From Brachybacterium endophyticum (GTDB lineage Bacteria > Actinomycetota > Actinomycetes > Actinomycetales > Dermabacteraceae): DNA of 64,000 nt. A program made the translations under genes and the position numbers. Location: contig NZ_QFKX01000004.1 in the NCBI RefSeq assembly GCF_003130585.1, positions 186,001 through 250,000 on the forward strand. The letters run 5' to 3'. The notes under the pieces are model-generated. The model did not search any database, had not been told where the DNA came from, and worked only from the letters and a program-made list of their open reading frames with translations. Shown here in pieces: positions 24,725 to 35,641 of the stretch; the first letter of the stretch is position 1; each line of letters opens with the position of its first letter.

Positions 24725-25992
24725 CAGGAGTCCTTCTTCTCGGAGGCGGCGGTGTTCGCGGAGGCCGGGGCGGTGGCGGCCCCGGAACCGGTGTCGGACG
24801 CGGACGCATCGGCGTGGCGCGCGCGGACCATGTCGACGAGGCGGTCGAACAGGTACGAGGCGTCGTGCGGTCCCGACGCCGCCTCGGGGTGGTACTGGAC
24901 GGAGTAGGCGGGTCGGTCGAGGCAGCGGATGCCCTCGACGACGTCGTCGTTCAGCCCCACGTGGGAGACCACCACGCGTCCGTAGCGGCCCCCGTCGTGC
25001 GGCGCGGTGTGCTCGCCCTCGAGGGGGACGTCGACGGCGAAGCCGTGGTTCTGGGCGGTGATCTCGACCTTGCCGGTCTCGCGGTCCAGCACCGGCTGGT
25101 TGATGCCGCGGTGGCCGTACTTCAGCTTGTAGGTGCCGAATCCGAGGGCGCGTCCCAGCAGCTGGTTGCCGAAGCAGATGCCGAAGAACGGCACTCCGGC
25201 GTCGAGGACGCCGCGCAGCAGCTCGACCTGGTCCTCGGCGCTCGCCGGGTCACCGGGCCCGTTGGAGAAGAAGACCGCGTCGGGCTCGGTCGCCAGCAGC
25301 TCCTCGAGGGTCGTGGTCGCCGGCAGCAGGTGCACCCGCAGGCCGCGCGCGACCATGTTGCGCGGGGTCGCGCCCTTGATGCCGAGGTCCACGGCGGCGA
25401 CCGTGCCGATCGCCTCCCCCTCGGGCTCCAGCACCACGGGCTGAGGGATCGTCACCTCCTCCACGAAGCTCGCGCCCGCCATCGCGGGCTCGGCCTGGAC
25501 CCGCTCGAGCAGCTGCTGCTCGCTCGCCTCCGCCAGGGTGCTGCCGGAGAAGATGCCGCCGCGCATCGAGCCGTGCTCGCGCAGGATGCGGGTGAGCATG
25601 CGGGTGTCGATGGCGGAGATCCCGACGACGTCGGACTCGGCCAGCAGGTCGTCCAGGCTCTGCTCGCTGCGCCAGTTGGAGGCCACGCGACTGGCCTCGC
25701 GCACGGCGTACCCGCGCACCCAGACGGTGCGGGACTCCATGTCCTCGGCGTTGGCTCCGGTGTTGCCGATGTGCGGTGCCGTCTGGACGACGATCTGGCC
25801 GGCGTAGGAGGGGTCGGTGAGGGTCTCCTGGTAGCCGGTCATGCCGGTCGCGAAGACGACCTCGCCCAGGCGTGCGCCGCGCGCACCGTAGGCCTCCCCG
25901 CGCAGGACGGTGCCGTCCTCGAGGACGAGGAGGGCGGGGTCGGCGGCACGACGCGCACGGCCGACGGTGGTGTCGGGGGCGGTGGTGGTCAT
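24724..25992 (-). CDS. carA: Carbamoyl-phosphate synthase small subunit
   Basis: Glutaminase subunit feeding ammonia to CarB. The 422-residue protein has the N-terminal CPSase domain ([18 protein letters not shown]) and a class I amidotransferase domain with nucleophile Cys in [16 protein letters not shown] and the His-Glu pair in VQYHPEA. A low-complexity Ala/Ser tail of about 30 residues follows. The ATG overlaps the stop of the PH-domain gene (ATGA). Confidence 0.96.
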
Positions 25993-26648
25993 GGCTGCTC
26001 CTTCCGGGGCTGCGGGGCCCGGGCTTCGGGCGTGAAGGGGGTCGGCGCGGAGGCGTCGGGGGTGGCGGGGTGATCGGAGCGGTCCTCGGAGGCGGGCGCG
26101 GCAGGTCGTCGCTCCCCTCCGAGGTCCGTACGTCGTCGCTCCCGGCCGAGGGCGAGGAAGCGGTCCTGGTCCTCGGCGCTGTCCGGGCGGAAGCCGGTGT
26201 CCAGGAGCCGCTCCCCCAGCTGCCAGCGGATCACGAGGAGGCCGTCGCCCCCGATCCACTTGCCGACCATGCCGGGGGCCGTGTGCACCGAGCGGACGTC
26301 GTCCCAGGGGATCAGGAAGTCCGGGGCGCCCTGGCGACCGACGGTCAGCACGGCGTTGCCGGCGTCCTCGGCCTCACCCAGCACGGCGCGACTGCGCGCC
26401 CCGAGCCCGCGGGCGGTGACCCGCTCGAGGGGCTCGCCGGCGACGGTGGTGGCGACGTAGACGCCGGAGGCGCCGACGGCGCCCTGCTCCCCCGTGAGCG
26501 CCTTCCCGCCGCCGATCGGCTGCGGGAGTGCGGGGAGGTCGCCCTGTCGGGCGGCGCGGCGACGCCAGCCCCACAGGGCCAGCAGCACCAGGACGATCAG
26601 GAGGACGAGCAGGGCGAGGACGGGCGGGAGGTAGCGCGTGAGATCCAT
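25989..26648 (-). CDS. PH-like domain membrane protein in the pyr operon
   Basis: A 219-residue protein with one N-terminal membrane helix (about 8-28), then a beta-rich domain (about 50-160) containing [22 protein letters not shown] and LLVIRWQLG, which looks like the bacterial PH-like fold, and a disordered acidic and Pro-rich tail. A gene of this type between pyrC and carA recurs in actinobacteria, but its role is unknown. It starts ten bases after pyrC and overlaps carA by four bases, so it is expressed with pyrimidine enzymes. Confidence 0.8.
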   Translation of the reverse strand: MDLTRYLPPVLALLVLLIVLVLLALWGWRRRAARQGDLPALPQPIGGGKALTGEQGAVGASGVYVATTVAGEPLERVTARGLGARSRAVLGEAEDAGNAVLTVGRQGAPDFLIPWDDVRSVHTAPGMVGKWIGGDGLLVIRWQLGERLLDTGFRPDSAEDQDRFLALGRERRRTDLGGERRPAAPASEDRSDHPATPDASAPTPFTPEARAPQPRKEQP

Positions 26649-26658
26649 GCCGGGCCGC

Positions 26659-27993
26659 TCAGCGCGCCACGAGTTGGGTGTCGCGCACCGTGGGGCGCCC
26701 GCCGAGCAGGGTGAGACGGTTGGCCCCGGGCAGGGAACGGCCGGCGACCGGTGAGTTGCGGCCCCGTGAGGCGTGCGCCTCGGGATCGACCTCGGCCGAG
26801 GGGCGCGGGTCCCACACCAGCAGGTTCGCGACCTCACCGGCCTCGAGGGGGCGTCCCTGGTCCGTGTCACGGGCGATCCGGGCAGGTGTCTCCGAGAGCA
26901 CCCTCGCCACGTCCCTCCAGGTCAGTGCCCCGGTGTCGACCATCGTGTGCTGGACGATGCCGAGCGCGGTCTCCAGCCCGGTCATCCCGAAGGCCGCGGT
27001 GTCCCACTCGCGGTCCTTCGCGTCGTGCGGGTGCGGGGCGTGGTCGGTGGCGACGATGTCGATGGTGCCGTCGGCCAGGCCCGCCCGGACCGCCTCGACG
27101 TCGGCCCGGGTGCGCAGCGGCGGGTTCACCTTGTAGACCGCGTCGTAGCCGCGGGCCTCGTCGTCGGTCAGCAGCAGGTGGTGCGGGGTGACCTCCGCGG
27201 TGACGTCGACGCCGCGCTGCTTGGCCCAGCGGATGATCTCGACGCTTCCCGCGGTGGACAGGTGGCACACGTGCAGGCGCGAGCCGACGTGCTCGGCGAG
27301 CAGCACGTCGCGGGCGATGATCGACTCCTCGGCGACGCTCGGCCATCCCGTCAGCCCGAGCTCGGCGGAGACCCGCCCCTCGTGCATCTGGGCGCCCTCG
27401 GTCAGGCGTGGGTCCTGGGCGTGCTGGGCGATGACGCCGTCGAAGGTCTTGACGTACTCGAGCGCGCGGCGCATGAGCACCGGGTCCGAGACGCACTTGC
27501 CGTCGTCGCTGAACACCCGCACGCGGGCCCGCGAGCGGGCCATCGCGTCGAGCTCGGCGAGACGCTCGCCGCCCAGTCCCACGGTGACGGCGCCGATCGG
27601 GACGACGGCGCACCAGGCGGCGTCCTCCCCGCGCTGCAGGACCTGCTCGACGACGCCTGCGGTGTCGGCGACGGGCGTGGTGTTGGCCATCGCGTGCACG
27701 GCGGTGAAGCCGCCGCGGGCGGCGGCTCGGGTGCCGGTCTCGACGGTCTCGGCCTCCTCGCCGCCGGGCTCGCGCAGGTGGGTGTGGAGGTCGACGAGGC
27801 CGGGCAGCAGGACGCAGCCCTCGGCGTCGATCACCTCGGCGCCGTCCGGCGCCTCGAGATCGTGGCCGACGGCCGCGATCAGTCCGTCCTGCACGAGGAC
27901 GTCGGCGGCCTCCTCGCCGTAGGGGCGTGCGCCGCGGATCAGCAGGGCGTCGGGGGTGGTGTCGGCGGTGGAGCCGGCGGCGGTGGGGGTCAT
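26659..27993 (-). CDS. pyrC: Dihydroorotase
   Basis: Forms dihydroorotate from carbamoyl aspartate. The 444-residue amidohydrolase has the metal-binding [10 protein letters not shown], the metal histidine in HVCHLST, and the catalytic Asp in VATDHAPHP. Length fits the type I class used by actinobacteria. The ATG overlaps the pyrB stop (ATGA). Confidence 0.96.
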   Translation of the reverse strand: MTPTAAGSTADTTPDALLIRGARPYGEEAADVLVQDGLIAAVGHDLEAPDGAEVIDAEGCVLLPGLVDLHTHLREPGGEEAETVETGTRAAARGGFTAVHAMANTTPVADTAGVVEQVLQRGEDAAWCAVVPIGAVTVGLGGERLAELDAMARSRARVRVFSDDGKCVSDPVLMRRALEYVKTFDGVIAQHAQDPRLTEGAQMHEGRVSAELGLTGWPSVAEESIIARDVLLAEHVGSRLHVCHLSTAGSVEIIRWAKQRGVDVTAEVTPHHLLLTDDEARGYDAVYKVNPPLRTRADVEAVRAGLADGTIDIVATDHAPHPHDAKDREWDTAAFGMTGLETALGIVQHTMVDTGALTWRDVARVLSETPARIARDTDQGRPLEAGEVANLLVWDPRPSAEVDPEAHASRGRNSPVAGRSLPGANRLTLLGGRPTVRDTQLVAR

Positions 27994-28970
27994 GATTCCT
28001 CCCTCGCATTGGAGGCCAGCAGGTGGAAGAGCACGGCCATGCGGACGCTGACGCCCGCGGCGACCTGTTCGACGATCACGCTGCGGCGGCCGTCGGCCAC
28101 GCCCCCGGCGATCTCGAAGCCCCGGTTCATCGGGCCGGGGTGCATGACGATGGCGTGCTCGGGCAGACGGTGGGCGCGCTCCGTCGTCAGCTGCAGGCGC
28201 CGGGTGTACTCCGCGGCGCTCGGGAAGTACCCGCCGCCGAGCATCCGCTCGCGCTGCACCCGCAGCATCATCACGGCATCGGGCTGCAGGGCAATGGCCT
28301 CGTCGAGGTCGTAGAGGACGTCGCAGGGCCAGACGTCGGCGCCGACCGGGACCAGCGAGGGCGGCGCGACGAGGGTGACGTGGGCGCCCAGCAGGGTCAT
28401 CAGCTGCACGTTCGAGCGGGCCACGCGCGAGTGCATGATGTCGCCGACGACGACCACGTGCAGGCCGTCCAGGCCGCTGCCGTCGACGCTGCCCGAGCAC
28501 TCCCCCTGCTTCTGTTCACCGCCGAGGTGGCGGCGCAGCGTGAAGGTGTCCAGGAGAGCCTGCGTGGGGTGCTGGTGGGTGCCGTCGCCGGCATTGATGA
28601 TGGGGACGTCGATCCATCCCGAGTGGGCGAGCTTGTGCGCCGCGCCGGAGGAGGGAGCGCGGACCACGACGGCGTCCGCTCCCATCGCCCGCAGGGTCAG
28701 CGCGGTGTCCTTCAGGGACTCCCCCTTGGAGATGCTGGACCCCTTGGCGGAGAAGTTGATGACGTCGGCCGACAGCCGCTTGGCGGCGGCCTCGAAGCTG
28801 ATCCGGGTTCGGGTGGAGTCCTCCATGAAGAGGTTCACCACGGTGGTGCCGACCAGGGTGGGGAGCTTCCGCATCTGTCGCTCCTGGGTGGCGACCATGC
28901 GGCTCGAGGTGTCCAGCAGCTCGATGGCGCTCGCGCGATCGAGGTCGCCGATGCTGATCAGGTGCTTCAT
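27990..28970 (-). CDS. pyrB: Aspartate carbamoyltransferase catalytic subunit
   Basis: Joins carbamoyl phosphate and aspartate. The 326-residue protein has the carbamoyl phosphate loop [12 protein letters not shown] and the HPTQALLD motif. A Gly/Ser-rich insert of about 15 residues (near [11 protein letters not shown]) sits before the aspartate domain, just ahead of [16 protein letters not shown]. No pyrI regulatory subunit is nearby. The start overlaps the pyrR stop as ATGA. Confidence 0.96.
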   Translation of the reverse strand: MKHLISIGDLDRASAIELLDTSSRMVATQERQMRKLPTLVGTTVVNLFMEDSTRTRISFEAAAKRLSADVINFSAKGSSISKGESLKDTALTLRAMGADAVVVRAPSSGAAHKLAHSGWIDVPIINAGDGTHQHPTQALLDTFTLRRHLGGEQKQGECSGSVDGSGLDGLHVVVVGDIMHSRVARSNVQLMTLLGAHVTLVAPPSLVPVGADVWPCDVLYDLDEAIALQPDAVMMLRVQRERMLGGGYFPSAAEYTRRLQLTTERAHRLPEHAIVMHPGPMNRGFEIAGGVADGRRSVIVEQVAAGVSVRMAVLFHLLASNAREES

Positions 28971-29587
28971 CGCTGCACCTCCGTGGCCTCGGCATCCGCT
29001 CCGCCGGCCGCGGCGCCGGAGATCACCACGGCGTCCAGGCCGTCGGTCTCCGCCAGCTGCACGCCCACCCTCTCGCTGCGCGAGGTGGGCAGGTTCTTGC
29101 CGACGTGGTCGGCGCGGATGGGCAGCTCGCGGTGGCCGCGGTCGACGAGGACGGCGAGGCGCACGACGGCGGGGCGCCCGATCGCCGAGAGCGCGTCCAG
29201 GGCGGCGCGCACGGTGCGGCCCGAGTAGAGGACGTCGTCGACGAGGACCACGATCTTCCCGTCGATCCCGCCGGCTGGGATGTGCGTGGGATGCGGGAGC
29301 CGTGCGGGGCTGCGACGCAGGTCGTCGCGGTACAGGGTGATGTCGAGGGAACCGGCGAGGGACTCGGGGTCGCGCCCGGTGCCCTCCGACTCGGCGATGG
29401 TGCGGGCGATCCTGCTCGCGAGCGGGACGCCGCGGTGGGGTATGCCCAGCAGCACGAGGTCGTCGGCGCCGTGGCCGGTCTCGATGATCTCGTGGGCGAT
29501 GCGCACGAGGGAGCGGGAGATGTCGTCCCCGGACAGGACGGTCTTCTCGCTCCCGGGCGCGGTGGTGCCCGGTCGATCTGCGGTCAT
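28967..29587 (-). CDS. pyrR: PyrR: pyr operon RNA-binding regulator / uracil phosphoribosyltransferase
   Basis: Binds pyr mRNA when UMP is high and lowers expression, with a side activity as uracil phosphoribosyltransferase. The 206-residue protein has the PRPP loop [19 protein letters not shown] and the RNA-contact region around [11 protein letters not shown]. The start at 29587 follows a clear ribosome site (AAGGGAGAAG). A PyrR-type hairpin lies directly before that site, so the gene probably controls its own translation and, through overlaps, that of the operon. Confidence 0.95.
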   Translation of the reverse strand: MTADRPGTTAPGSEKTVLSGDDISRSLVRIAHEIIETGHGADDLVLLGIPHRGVPLASRIARTIAESEGTGRDPESLAGSLDITLYRDDLRRSPARLPHPTHIPAGGIDGKIVVLVDDVLYSGRTVRAALDALSAIGRPAVVRLAVLVDRGHRELPIRADHVGKNLPTSRSERVGVQLAETDGLDAVVISGAAAGGADAEATEVQR

Positions 29588-29601
29588 GATCTTCTCCCTT
29601 C

Positions 29602-29619
29602 CGCGTCTCACGGGACGCG
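29602..29619 (-). promoter_or_regulatory. PyrR-binding hairpin in the pyr leader
   Basis: The minus-strand RNA forms a six-pair stem (CGCGUC with GACGCG) closed by the hexaloop CCGUGA. This fits the CNGNGA hexaloop and the flanking UCC and GAG of known PyrR-binding loops. It ends about six bases before the AAGGGAGAAG ribosome site of pyrR. No terminator/antiterminator pair follows, which favours translational repression as described for Mycobacterium. Confidence 0.75.
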
Positions 29620-29654
29620 AGGTTAAAGGGTGGTGGATCGGTGCGATCGGCATG

Positions 29655-29660
29655 ATCGTA
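29655..29660 (-). promoter_or_regulatory. Candidate -10 element for the pyr operon
   Basis: TACGAT on the minus strand between nusB and pyrR would give a leader of about 60 bases containing the PyrR hairpin. No good -35 is seen. Confidence 0.4.
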
Positions 29661-29690
29661 GCGCGAGCGACGGTGGCCCGCGCAGGCGTC

Positions 29691-30203
29691 TCAGCCCAGG
29701 ATGTCGCGAAGCTCTCCCAACCGCTGCAGGAGGCCGTTGACGAAGCGCGGGGAGTCCTCGGTGGAGAGCTCGCGGGCGATCGTCGCGTACTCCCCGATCA
29801 CCGCGCCGATGCCGTCGGCCGGGGCGTCGTGGAGGATCTCCGCGGCGCCGGTGCGCAGGATCGCGCGGTCCACCGCGGGCATCCGGTGCAGCGGCCAGTC
29901 GCGGCTGTGCGTGGACAGCTGCTCGTCGATCTCCTCGGCGTGCGCGGCGAGGGTCTCGACCAGGTGCACCGCACGCTCGGGCAGCGCGGTCTGGGCGGCC
30001 GTGCGCTGCCTGCGCTCGGCGAGCACGTCGAGCAGGTCGCGCTCACGGGCGTCGGCCTCGAAGGCGACGTCGATGGCCCGCACCCGTTCGCGGGAGCGGG
30101 AGGTCAGGCGCTTGGGATTGGCAGGGCGCGTCTCCAGCAGCTCGACCTCCTCGCCCTCGCGACCGGGCAGGGGGAGGTTCAGCGGATCGGGCACGTCAGG
30201 CAC
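29691..30203 (-). CDS. nusB: Transcription antitermination factor NusB
   Basis: RNA-binding factor of the rRNA antitermination complex, with NusE. The 170-residue helical protein has a 30-residue variable start, then the conserved core from [17 protein letters not shown] to the C-terminal [15 protein letters not shown], close to the family's usual TDDSPKFVNGVL. The start at 30203 overlaps the end of efp by eight bases. Confidence 0.93.
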   Translation of the reverse strand: MPDVPDPLNLPLPGREGEEVELLETRPANPKRLTSRSRERVRAIDVAFEADARERDLLDVLAERRQRTAAQTALPERAVHLVETLAAHAEEIDEQLSTHSRDWPLHRMPAVDRAILRTGAAEILHDAPADGIGAVIGEYATIARELSTEDSPRFVNGLLQRLGELRDILG

Positions 30204-30753
30204 GACCGAGGTAGTCGCCGGAACGGGTGTCGACCTTGACCTTGGTGCCCTGCTCGAGGAACAGCGGCACCTGGATCTCCCGGCCGGTCTCGAGCGTCGC
30301 GGGCTTGGTGCCGCCCGAGGAGCGGTCGCCCTGCAGGCCGGGCTCGGTGTGGGTGATCTCCAGGACTGCGCTCGCGGGCAGCTCGACGTAGAGCACCTTC
30401 TCGTCGTGGAAGGCGACGACGACGTCGGAGCCCTCGAGCATGAAGTCCTTGGCGTCGCCCACGATGTCGGCGGGGACGTTGGTCTGTTCCCAGGTGCTGG
30501 TGTCCATGAAGACGTACAGGTCGCCGTCGATGTAGGAGAACTGCATGTCGCGCTTGTCGACCGTCGCCGTCTCGACCTTCACACCGGCGTTGAAGGTCTT
30601 GTCGACGGTCTTGCCCGAGAGCACGTTCTTGATCTTGGTGCGCACGAACGCAGGGCCCTTGCCCGGCTTGACGTGCTGGAACTCGACGACCTGCCAGAGC
30701 TGGTTGTCCAGGTTGAGCACGAGGCCGTTCTTGAGGTCGTTGGTCGTGGCCAT
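30196..30753 (-). CDS. efp: Elongation factor P
   Basis: Rescues ribosomes stalled at proline runs. The 185-residue, three-domain protein has the tip loop [14 protein letters not shown], with Lys at the position modified in E. coli. Actinobacteria are thought to use this Lys unmodified, with the Pro after it stiffening the loop. The C-terminal signature [20 protein letters not shown] is intact. It is the first gene of efp-nusB. About 260 bases upstream hold its promoter and a hairpin. Confidence 0.97.
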   Translation of the reverse strand: MATTNDLKNGLVLNLDNQLWQVVEFQHVKPGKGPAFVRTKIKNVLSGKTVDKTFNAGVKVETATVDKRDMQFSYIDGDLYVFMDTSTWEQTNVPADIVGDAKDFMLEGSDVVVAFHDEKVLYVELPASAVLEITHTEPGLQGDRSSGGTKPATLETGREIQVPLFLEQGTKVKVDTRSGDYLGRA

Positions 30754-30933
30754 GGGTCTCCTCGGGAGTCGTCGGGCGGTGCTGCCCTCGGTGCGCTCTC
30801 GCGCCTTGCGTGGGATGCGGCGCGATGGTGCTCACGCCGCAGGCTCGCCCACTTTACCGCCCACGTCCACTGTTCCCGACGTCGTGGTCGCGCGCGGACG
30901 CCCCGACGTTGCCAAGCTCGCACGACGGGCAGC

Positions 30934-30961
30934 CCCGGGCGCCTTCGAGCAGGCGCCCGGG
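30934..30961. terminator. Hairpin upstream of efp
   Basis: CCCGGGCGCC (30934-30943) pairs perfectly with GGCGCCCGGG (30952-30961) around an eight-base loop. It lies 55 bases past the stop of the gene at 31016 and before efp, so it probably ends that transcript. No T-run. Confidence 0.65.
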
Positions 30962-31015
30962 ATGCCGCGCGGACTCCCGTGCGGCGCCTGGGTGCGCTCC
31001 CCTGTGAGCGCTCCG

Positions 31016-31453
31016 TCAGCCGAGCGCGTGCAGCGCCGCCACGCCCACGGCGCCGACGCCGACGGCCCACAGCATCGAGGCGAAGGTGCCCACGAGGAAG
31101 CGCTCGGAGGCGCCCGCGTGCGCCCGCAGCTCCGGGTAGCGCCCGAGCCCCTTGAGGGCGACCACGATGGCGATCAGCTCGGGGTGGCCGGCGAGAACCG
31201 TGGCGGTCACCGCGAGGCGTTCGAGGAGGCCGATCCACAGGCCGCCGCGCAGCAGCTCCGGGGTCTTCCACTCCCGCTCGGGGACCTCGAGCACGGGCAG
31301 CTCCCGGGTCGCGGGCTCCGGGCGGGCACGCCGCGGGGAGCGGGACCAGCGCAGGACCAGCGCGGAGACCGGCCACCCGCCGAGCGAGGCGACGGCGAGG
31401 GCGAGCAGCACGACGAGCAGGGCGAGCAGGGACTCGAGCATGCCGGGGATCAT
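31016..31453 (-). CDS. Small membrane protein, resembles C-terminal part of DUF3307 proteins
   Basis: A 145-residue protein with an N-terminal membrane helix (about 5-27), a basic linker, and two or three further helices. The segment LWIGLLERLAVTATVLAG, then VVALKGLGRYPEL and ERFLVGTFAS, matches the pattern I recall from the C-terminal half of DUF3307 proteins (GxxIGxLER ... AKSxxR ... EYxLIGTLxS). The DUF3307 N-terminal half is absent. Its ATG overlaps the SatD-like stop (ATGA). SatD and DUF3307 genes are neighbours in many bacteria, which supports the reading. Function unknown. Confidence 0.6.
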   Translation of the reverse strand: MIPGMLESLLALLVVLLALAVASLGGWPVSALVLRWSRSPRRARPEPATRELPVLEVPEREWKTPELLRGGLWIGLLERLAVTATVLAGHPELIAIVVALKGLGRYPELRAHAGASERFLVGTFASMLWAVGVGAVGVAALHALG

Positions 31454-32076
31454 GACACGGGTGAGGGACGGTCGGAGGTCAGGTCCAGCATGGCCAGCAG
31501 TCGGCGGGCCAGGGGGTGGACCATCTGCTCCTCGCGCCAGCCGCTCGTGGTGTACGCCCGTGAGACCGTCTGCTGGGTGATCCCCAGGCGCTCGGCGATG
31601 TCCCCCTGGGTCGCCGACGGGTCCTCCCGCATCGCCCGCACCACGCGCCACTGCCCGGGCTTGCGGGAGAGGATCTCCCGCCCGATCAGGCGCAGCAGCG
31701 CCTCGAGCTCCTCCGTCTGCTCCCGCTGCCGGGGATCGGTGGTGCGCACGCTCACCGGCACCGAGCTGGTGCGGCGCGCGGTCTCCACCGAGAGCCGCGC
31801 CGAGACGAACGCGTCGCCCCGGCCCTCGCGCACGGATCCGGGCAGCGGGTGCTCCACGGGGCCGATGCCCAGCCCGATGCTCCATCCCCCGAGTTCCAGG
31901 ATCCGCAGGACCGCCGACAGGGCGACGTCCGAGGAGTCGGCCAGCATCTGCACCTCGTCACCCGCCGTGCGCTCGGGAGGCAGACGCATCCCGAGACCCT
32001 CGAGCGCCGTCAGCAGCTCGGGGACGCGATCGGTCGTGCGACGACTGTCGTGCTGGTCGACGGTGAGGACGAACAT
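31450..32076 (-). CDS. SatD-like protein with C-terminal helix-turn-helix
   Basis: A 208-residue protein. Residues 1-130 resemble the SatD family: a strand with VDQHDSRR, then RTAGDEVQML, and GLGIGPVE, a nucleotide-cyclase-like order of elements. Residues about 145-195 form a MarR/sigma-like HTH (ATQGDIAERLGITQQTVSRAY). The start at 32076 is seven bases after a TAGACT box, so the message should be leaderless. It is coupled to the membrane protein downstream. The role of the family is not established. Confidence 0.7.
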   Translation of the reverse strand: MFVLTVDQHDSRRTTDRVPELLTALEGLGMRLPPERTAGDEVQMLADSSDVALSAVLRILELGGWSIGLGIGPVEHPLPGSVREGRGDAFVSARLSVETARRTSSVPVSVRTTDPRQREQTEELEALLRLIGREILSRKPGQWRVVRAMREDPSATQGDIAERLGITQQTVSRAYTTSGWREEQMVHPLARRLLAMLDLTSDRPSPVS

Positions 32077-32083
32077 GCCGCCC

Positions 32084-32089
32084 AGTCTA
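32084..32089 (-). promoter_or_regulatory. -10 element giving a leaderless SatD-like message
   Basis: TAGACT lies seven bases before the ATG at 32076, the spacing expected when transcription starts at the start codon. No ribosome site is present. Confidence 0.5.
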
Positions 32090-32206
32090 GACACCCGGGA
32101 ATGTCGATGCCGCACAGTACGCGCTCTAAACGCTGTCCTGAGCGTCACGCGCCATGAACGCTGTGCACGAGCGGCCGTGACTCTTCGGGCAGGGGCCGCG
32201 ACGGGA

Positions 32207-32232
32207 CCCCGCCCGCGGTTGCGGGCGCGGGG
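32207..32232 (-). terminator. Hairpin after the ABC-F gene
   Basis: On the minus strand, CCCGC/GCGGG around a four-base loop plus an outer CCCC/GGGG pair with a three-base bulge form a strong hairpin 17 bases past the ABC-F stop codon. Probable terminator without a U-run. Confidence 0.5.
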
Positions 32233-32248
32233 AGGAGGTGAGCGGCGA

Positions 32249-33853
<1,605 letters not shown>

Positions 33854-34060
33854 GGCGGGGCTCCTCGCGGACGGGGCTGGGGTGTGTCGGGCACGATCGC
33901 GGCCCCGCGTCGGGGCCCGGACCACCCTAGCCAGTCAGCCCCGCCGGACGCCCCCGAATACTGCGCGGATGTGTTGTGATGTGGTGAGGAGGACATCGTG
34001 GTCCTCCGCCGGCCCGGCCGCGTGCAGCCCGGGGGCACTCCCCGTCGTCGAAGGAGCAGC

Positions 34061-35176
34061 ATGATCATCGGAGTCCCCCGTGAGGTCAAGAACAACGAGT
34101 ACCGGGTGGGCCTGACGGCCGCGGGCGTGCACGAGCTGTGCCATGCCGGCCATCAGGTCCTCGTGGAGACGACGGCCGGTCTCGGGGCCGGCATCGCCGA
34201 TGCGGACTACGAGACCGCGGGCGCACGCATCGTCGGCAGCGCCGACGAGGTCTGGGCCGGGGCCGAGATGATCGTGAAGGTCAAGGAGCCGCTCCCCGAG
34301 GAACGCCCGTACCTGCGCGAGGGGCAGACCCTGTTCACCTATCTCCACCTCGCGGCCGACGAGGGCCTCACCCGCGCGGTCCTGGACTCCGGCACCACGG
34401 CGATCGCCTACGAGACCGTGGAGCGGGCCGATCGCTCGCTCCCCCTGCTCGCTCCGATGAGCGCGATCGCCGGCCGTCTCGCGACCCAGGTCGCGGCCTA
34501 CCACCTGATGCGCCCGCTGGGCGGTTCGGGGGTGCTGATGGGCGGCGTGCCGGGCACGCGCGAGGCGAACGTGCTGGTGATCGGCGGCGGCGTGGTCGGC
34601 GAGCAGGCCGCGATGATGGCGATGGGCCTGCACGCGGACGTGACCGTGATGGACGTGAACCTCGCACGTCTGCAGGAGATCGCCACCGTGCACGCGGGCT
34701 CGATCCTCACCCGCTACTCGACGCGTCTGGACCTCGCCGAGAAGATCCGCGAGGCCGACGTGGTGATCGGCTCGGTGCTGATCCCCGGCAGACGCGCCCC
34801 CAAGCTCGTCACCGACGACATGGTCAGCACCATGAAGCCCGGCTCCGTGCTCGTCGACGTCGCCATCGACCAGGGCGGGTGCTTCGAGGGCTCACGCCCC
34901 ACCACGCACGACGACCCAACCTTCGCGGTCCACGACACGAACTACTACTGCGTGGCGAACATGCCCGGCAGCGTCCCGCAGACCGCGACCGCGGCGCTGA
35001 CCAACGCCACGCTCCCCTACGTGCTGCGGCTCGCCTCCGCGCCGTGGCGAGAGGCGCTGCGCTCGGACCCGGCGCTCGCGAAGGGACTGAACGCCCACGG
35101 CGGGACGCTGACCAACGCCGGCGTCGGCGAGGCGCACGGCATCGAGACGGTCGAGGTGACCGACCTCCTCGCCTGA
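34061..35176 (+). CDS. ald: Alanine dehydrogenase
   Basis: NAD-dependent interconversion of alanine and pyruvate plus ammonia. The 371-residue protein has the N-terminal MIIGVPREVKNNEYRVG, the substrate Lys in IVKVKEP and His in FTYLHLA, the NAD loop VIGGGVVGEQAA, and the catalytic Asp in VDVAIDQGG. An AAGGAGC ribosome site stands just before the ATG at 34061. It is divergent from the ABC-F gene and convergent with the suf operon. Confidence 0.96.
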   Translation: MIIGVPREVKNNEYRVGLTAAGVHELCHAGHQVLVETTAGLGAGIADADYETAGARIVGSADEVWAGAEMIVKVKEPLPEERPYLREGQTLFTYLHLAADEGLTRAVLDSGTTAIAYETVERADRSLPLLAPMSAIAGRLATQVAAYHLMRPLGGSGVLMGGVPGTREANVLVIGGGVVGEQAAMMAMGLHADVTVMDVNLARLQEIATVHAGSILTRYSTRLDLAEKIREADVVIGSVLIPGRRAPKLVTDDMVSTMKPGSVLVDVAIDQGGCFEGSRPTTHDDPTFAVHDTNYYCVANMPGSVPQTATAALTNATLPYVLRLASAPWREALRSDPALAKGLNAHGGTLTNAGVGEAHGIETVEVTDLLA

Positions 35177-35205
35177 GCGCGCCGCCCGCGGGACGAAGAA
35201 CACCG

Positions 35206-35229
35206 CTGACCTGCAGACATGCACGTCAG
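35206..35229. terminator. Bidirectional hairpin between ald and the suf operon
   Basis: CTGAC-C-TGCA-GACA-TGCA-C-GTCAG is a symmetric hairpin with one internal mismatch and a four-base loop, between the ald and sufT stop codons. Probable terminator for both. Confidence 0.55.
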
Positions 35230-35248
35230 GGATGTTCCCGGGAGGCAG

Positions 35249-35641
35249 TCAGAGGTTGAAGCCGATGGCCCTCAGCTGCTCGCGGCCGTCCTCGGTGATC
35301 ATCTCCATGCCCCACGGCGGCATCCAGACCCAGTTGATGCGGTGGGACTCGCAGATCGGGTCCAGCGCCGCGAAGGTCTGCTCCTCGAGCACGTCGGTCA
35401 GCGGGCAGGCGGCCGAGGTCAGCGTCATGTCGACCACGGCATCGCCCTTGTCGACATGGACCCCGTAGACCAGACCCAGGTCGACGACGTTGATGCCGAG
35501 CTCGGGGTCGATGACGTCCTTCAGGGCCTCGATCACCTCGGCCTCGCCGACGAACGCCGAGGGCTCCTCGGCGGCCTGCTCGGCGGCCGGCGCGGCCTCC
35601 TCGGTCGGCGCGTCCTGCGTGGATCCGCTCGGGGTGGTCAT
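35249..35641 (-). CDS. sufT: SufT-type metal-sulfur cluster assembly protein (DUF59/MIP18)
   Basis: A 130-residue Fe-S maturation factor. After an acidic Ala/Glu-rich start of about 30 residues comes the DUF59 core with DPELGINVVDLGLVYGV and the conserved Cys in TSAACPLTD. The ATG at 35641 overlaps the sufC stop by one base (TGATG). A GTG three bases earlier would give a GTGA overlap and one more residue. It takes the place usually held by sufS after sufC. Confidence 0.93.
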   Translation of the reverse strand: MTTPSGSTQDAPTEEAAPAAEQAAEEPSAFVGEAEVIEALKDVIDPELGINVVDLGLVYGVHVDKGDAVVDMTLTSAACPLTDVLEEQTFAALDPICESHRINWVWMPPWGMEMITEDGREQLRAIGFNL

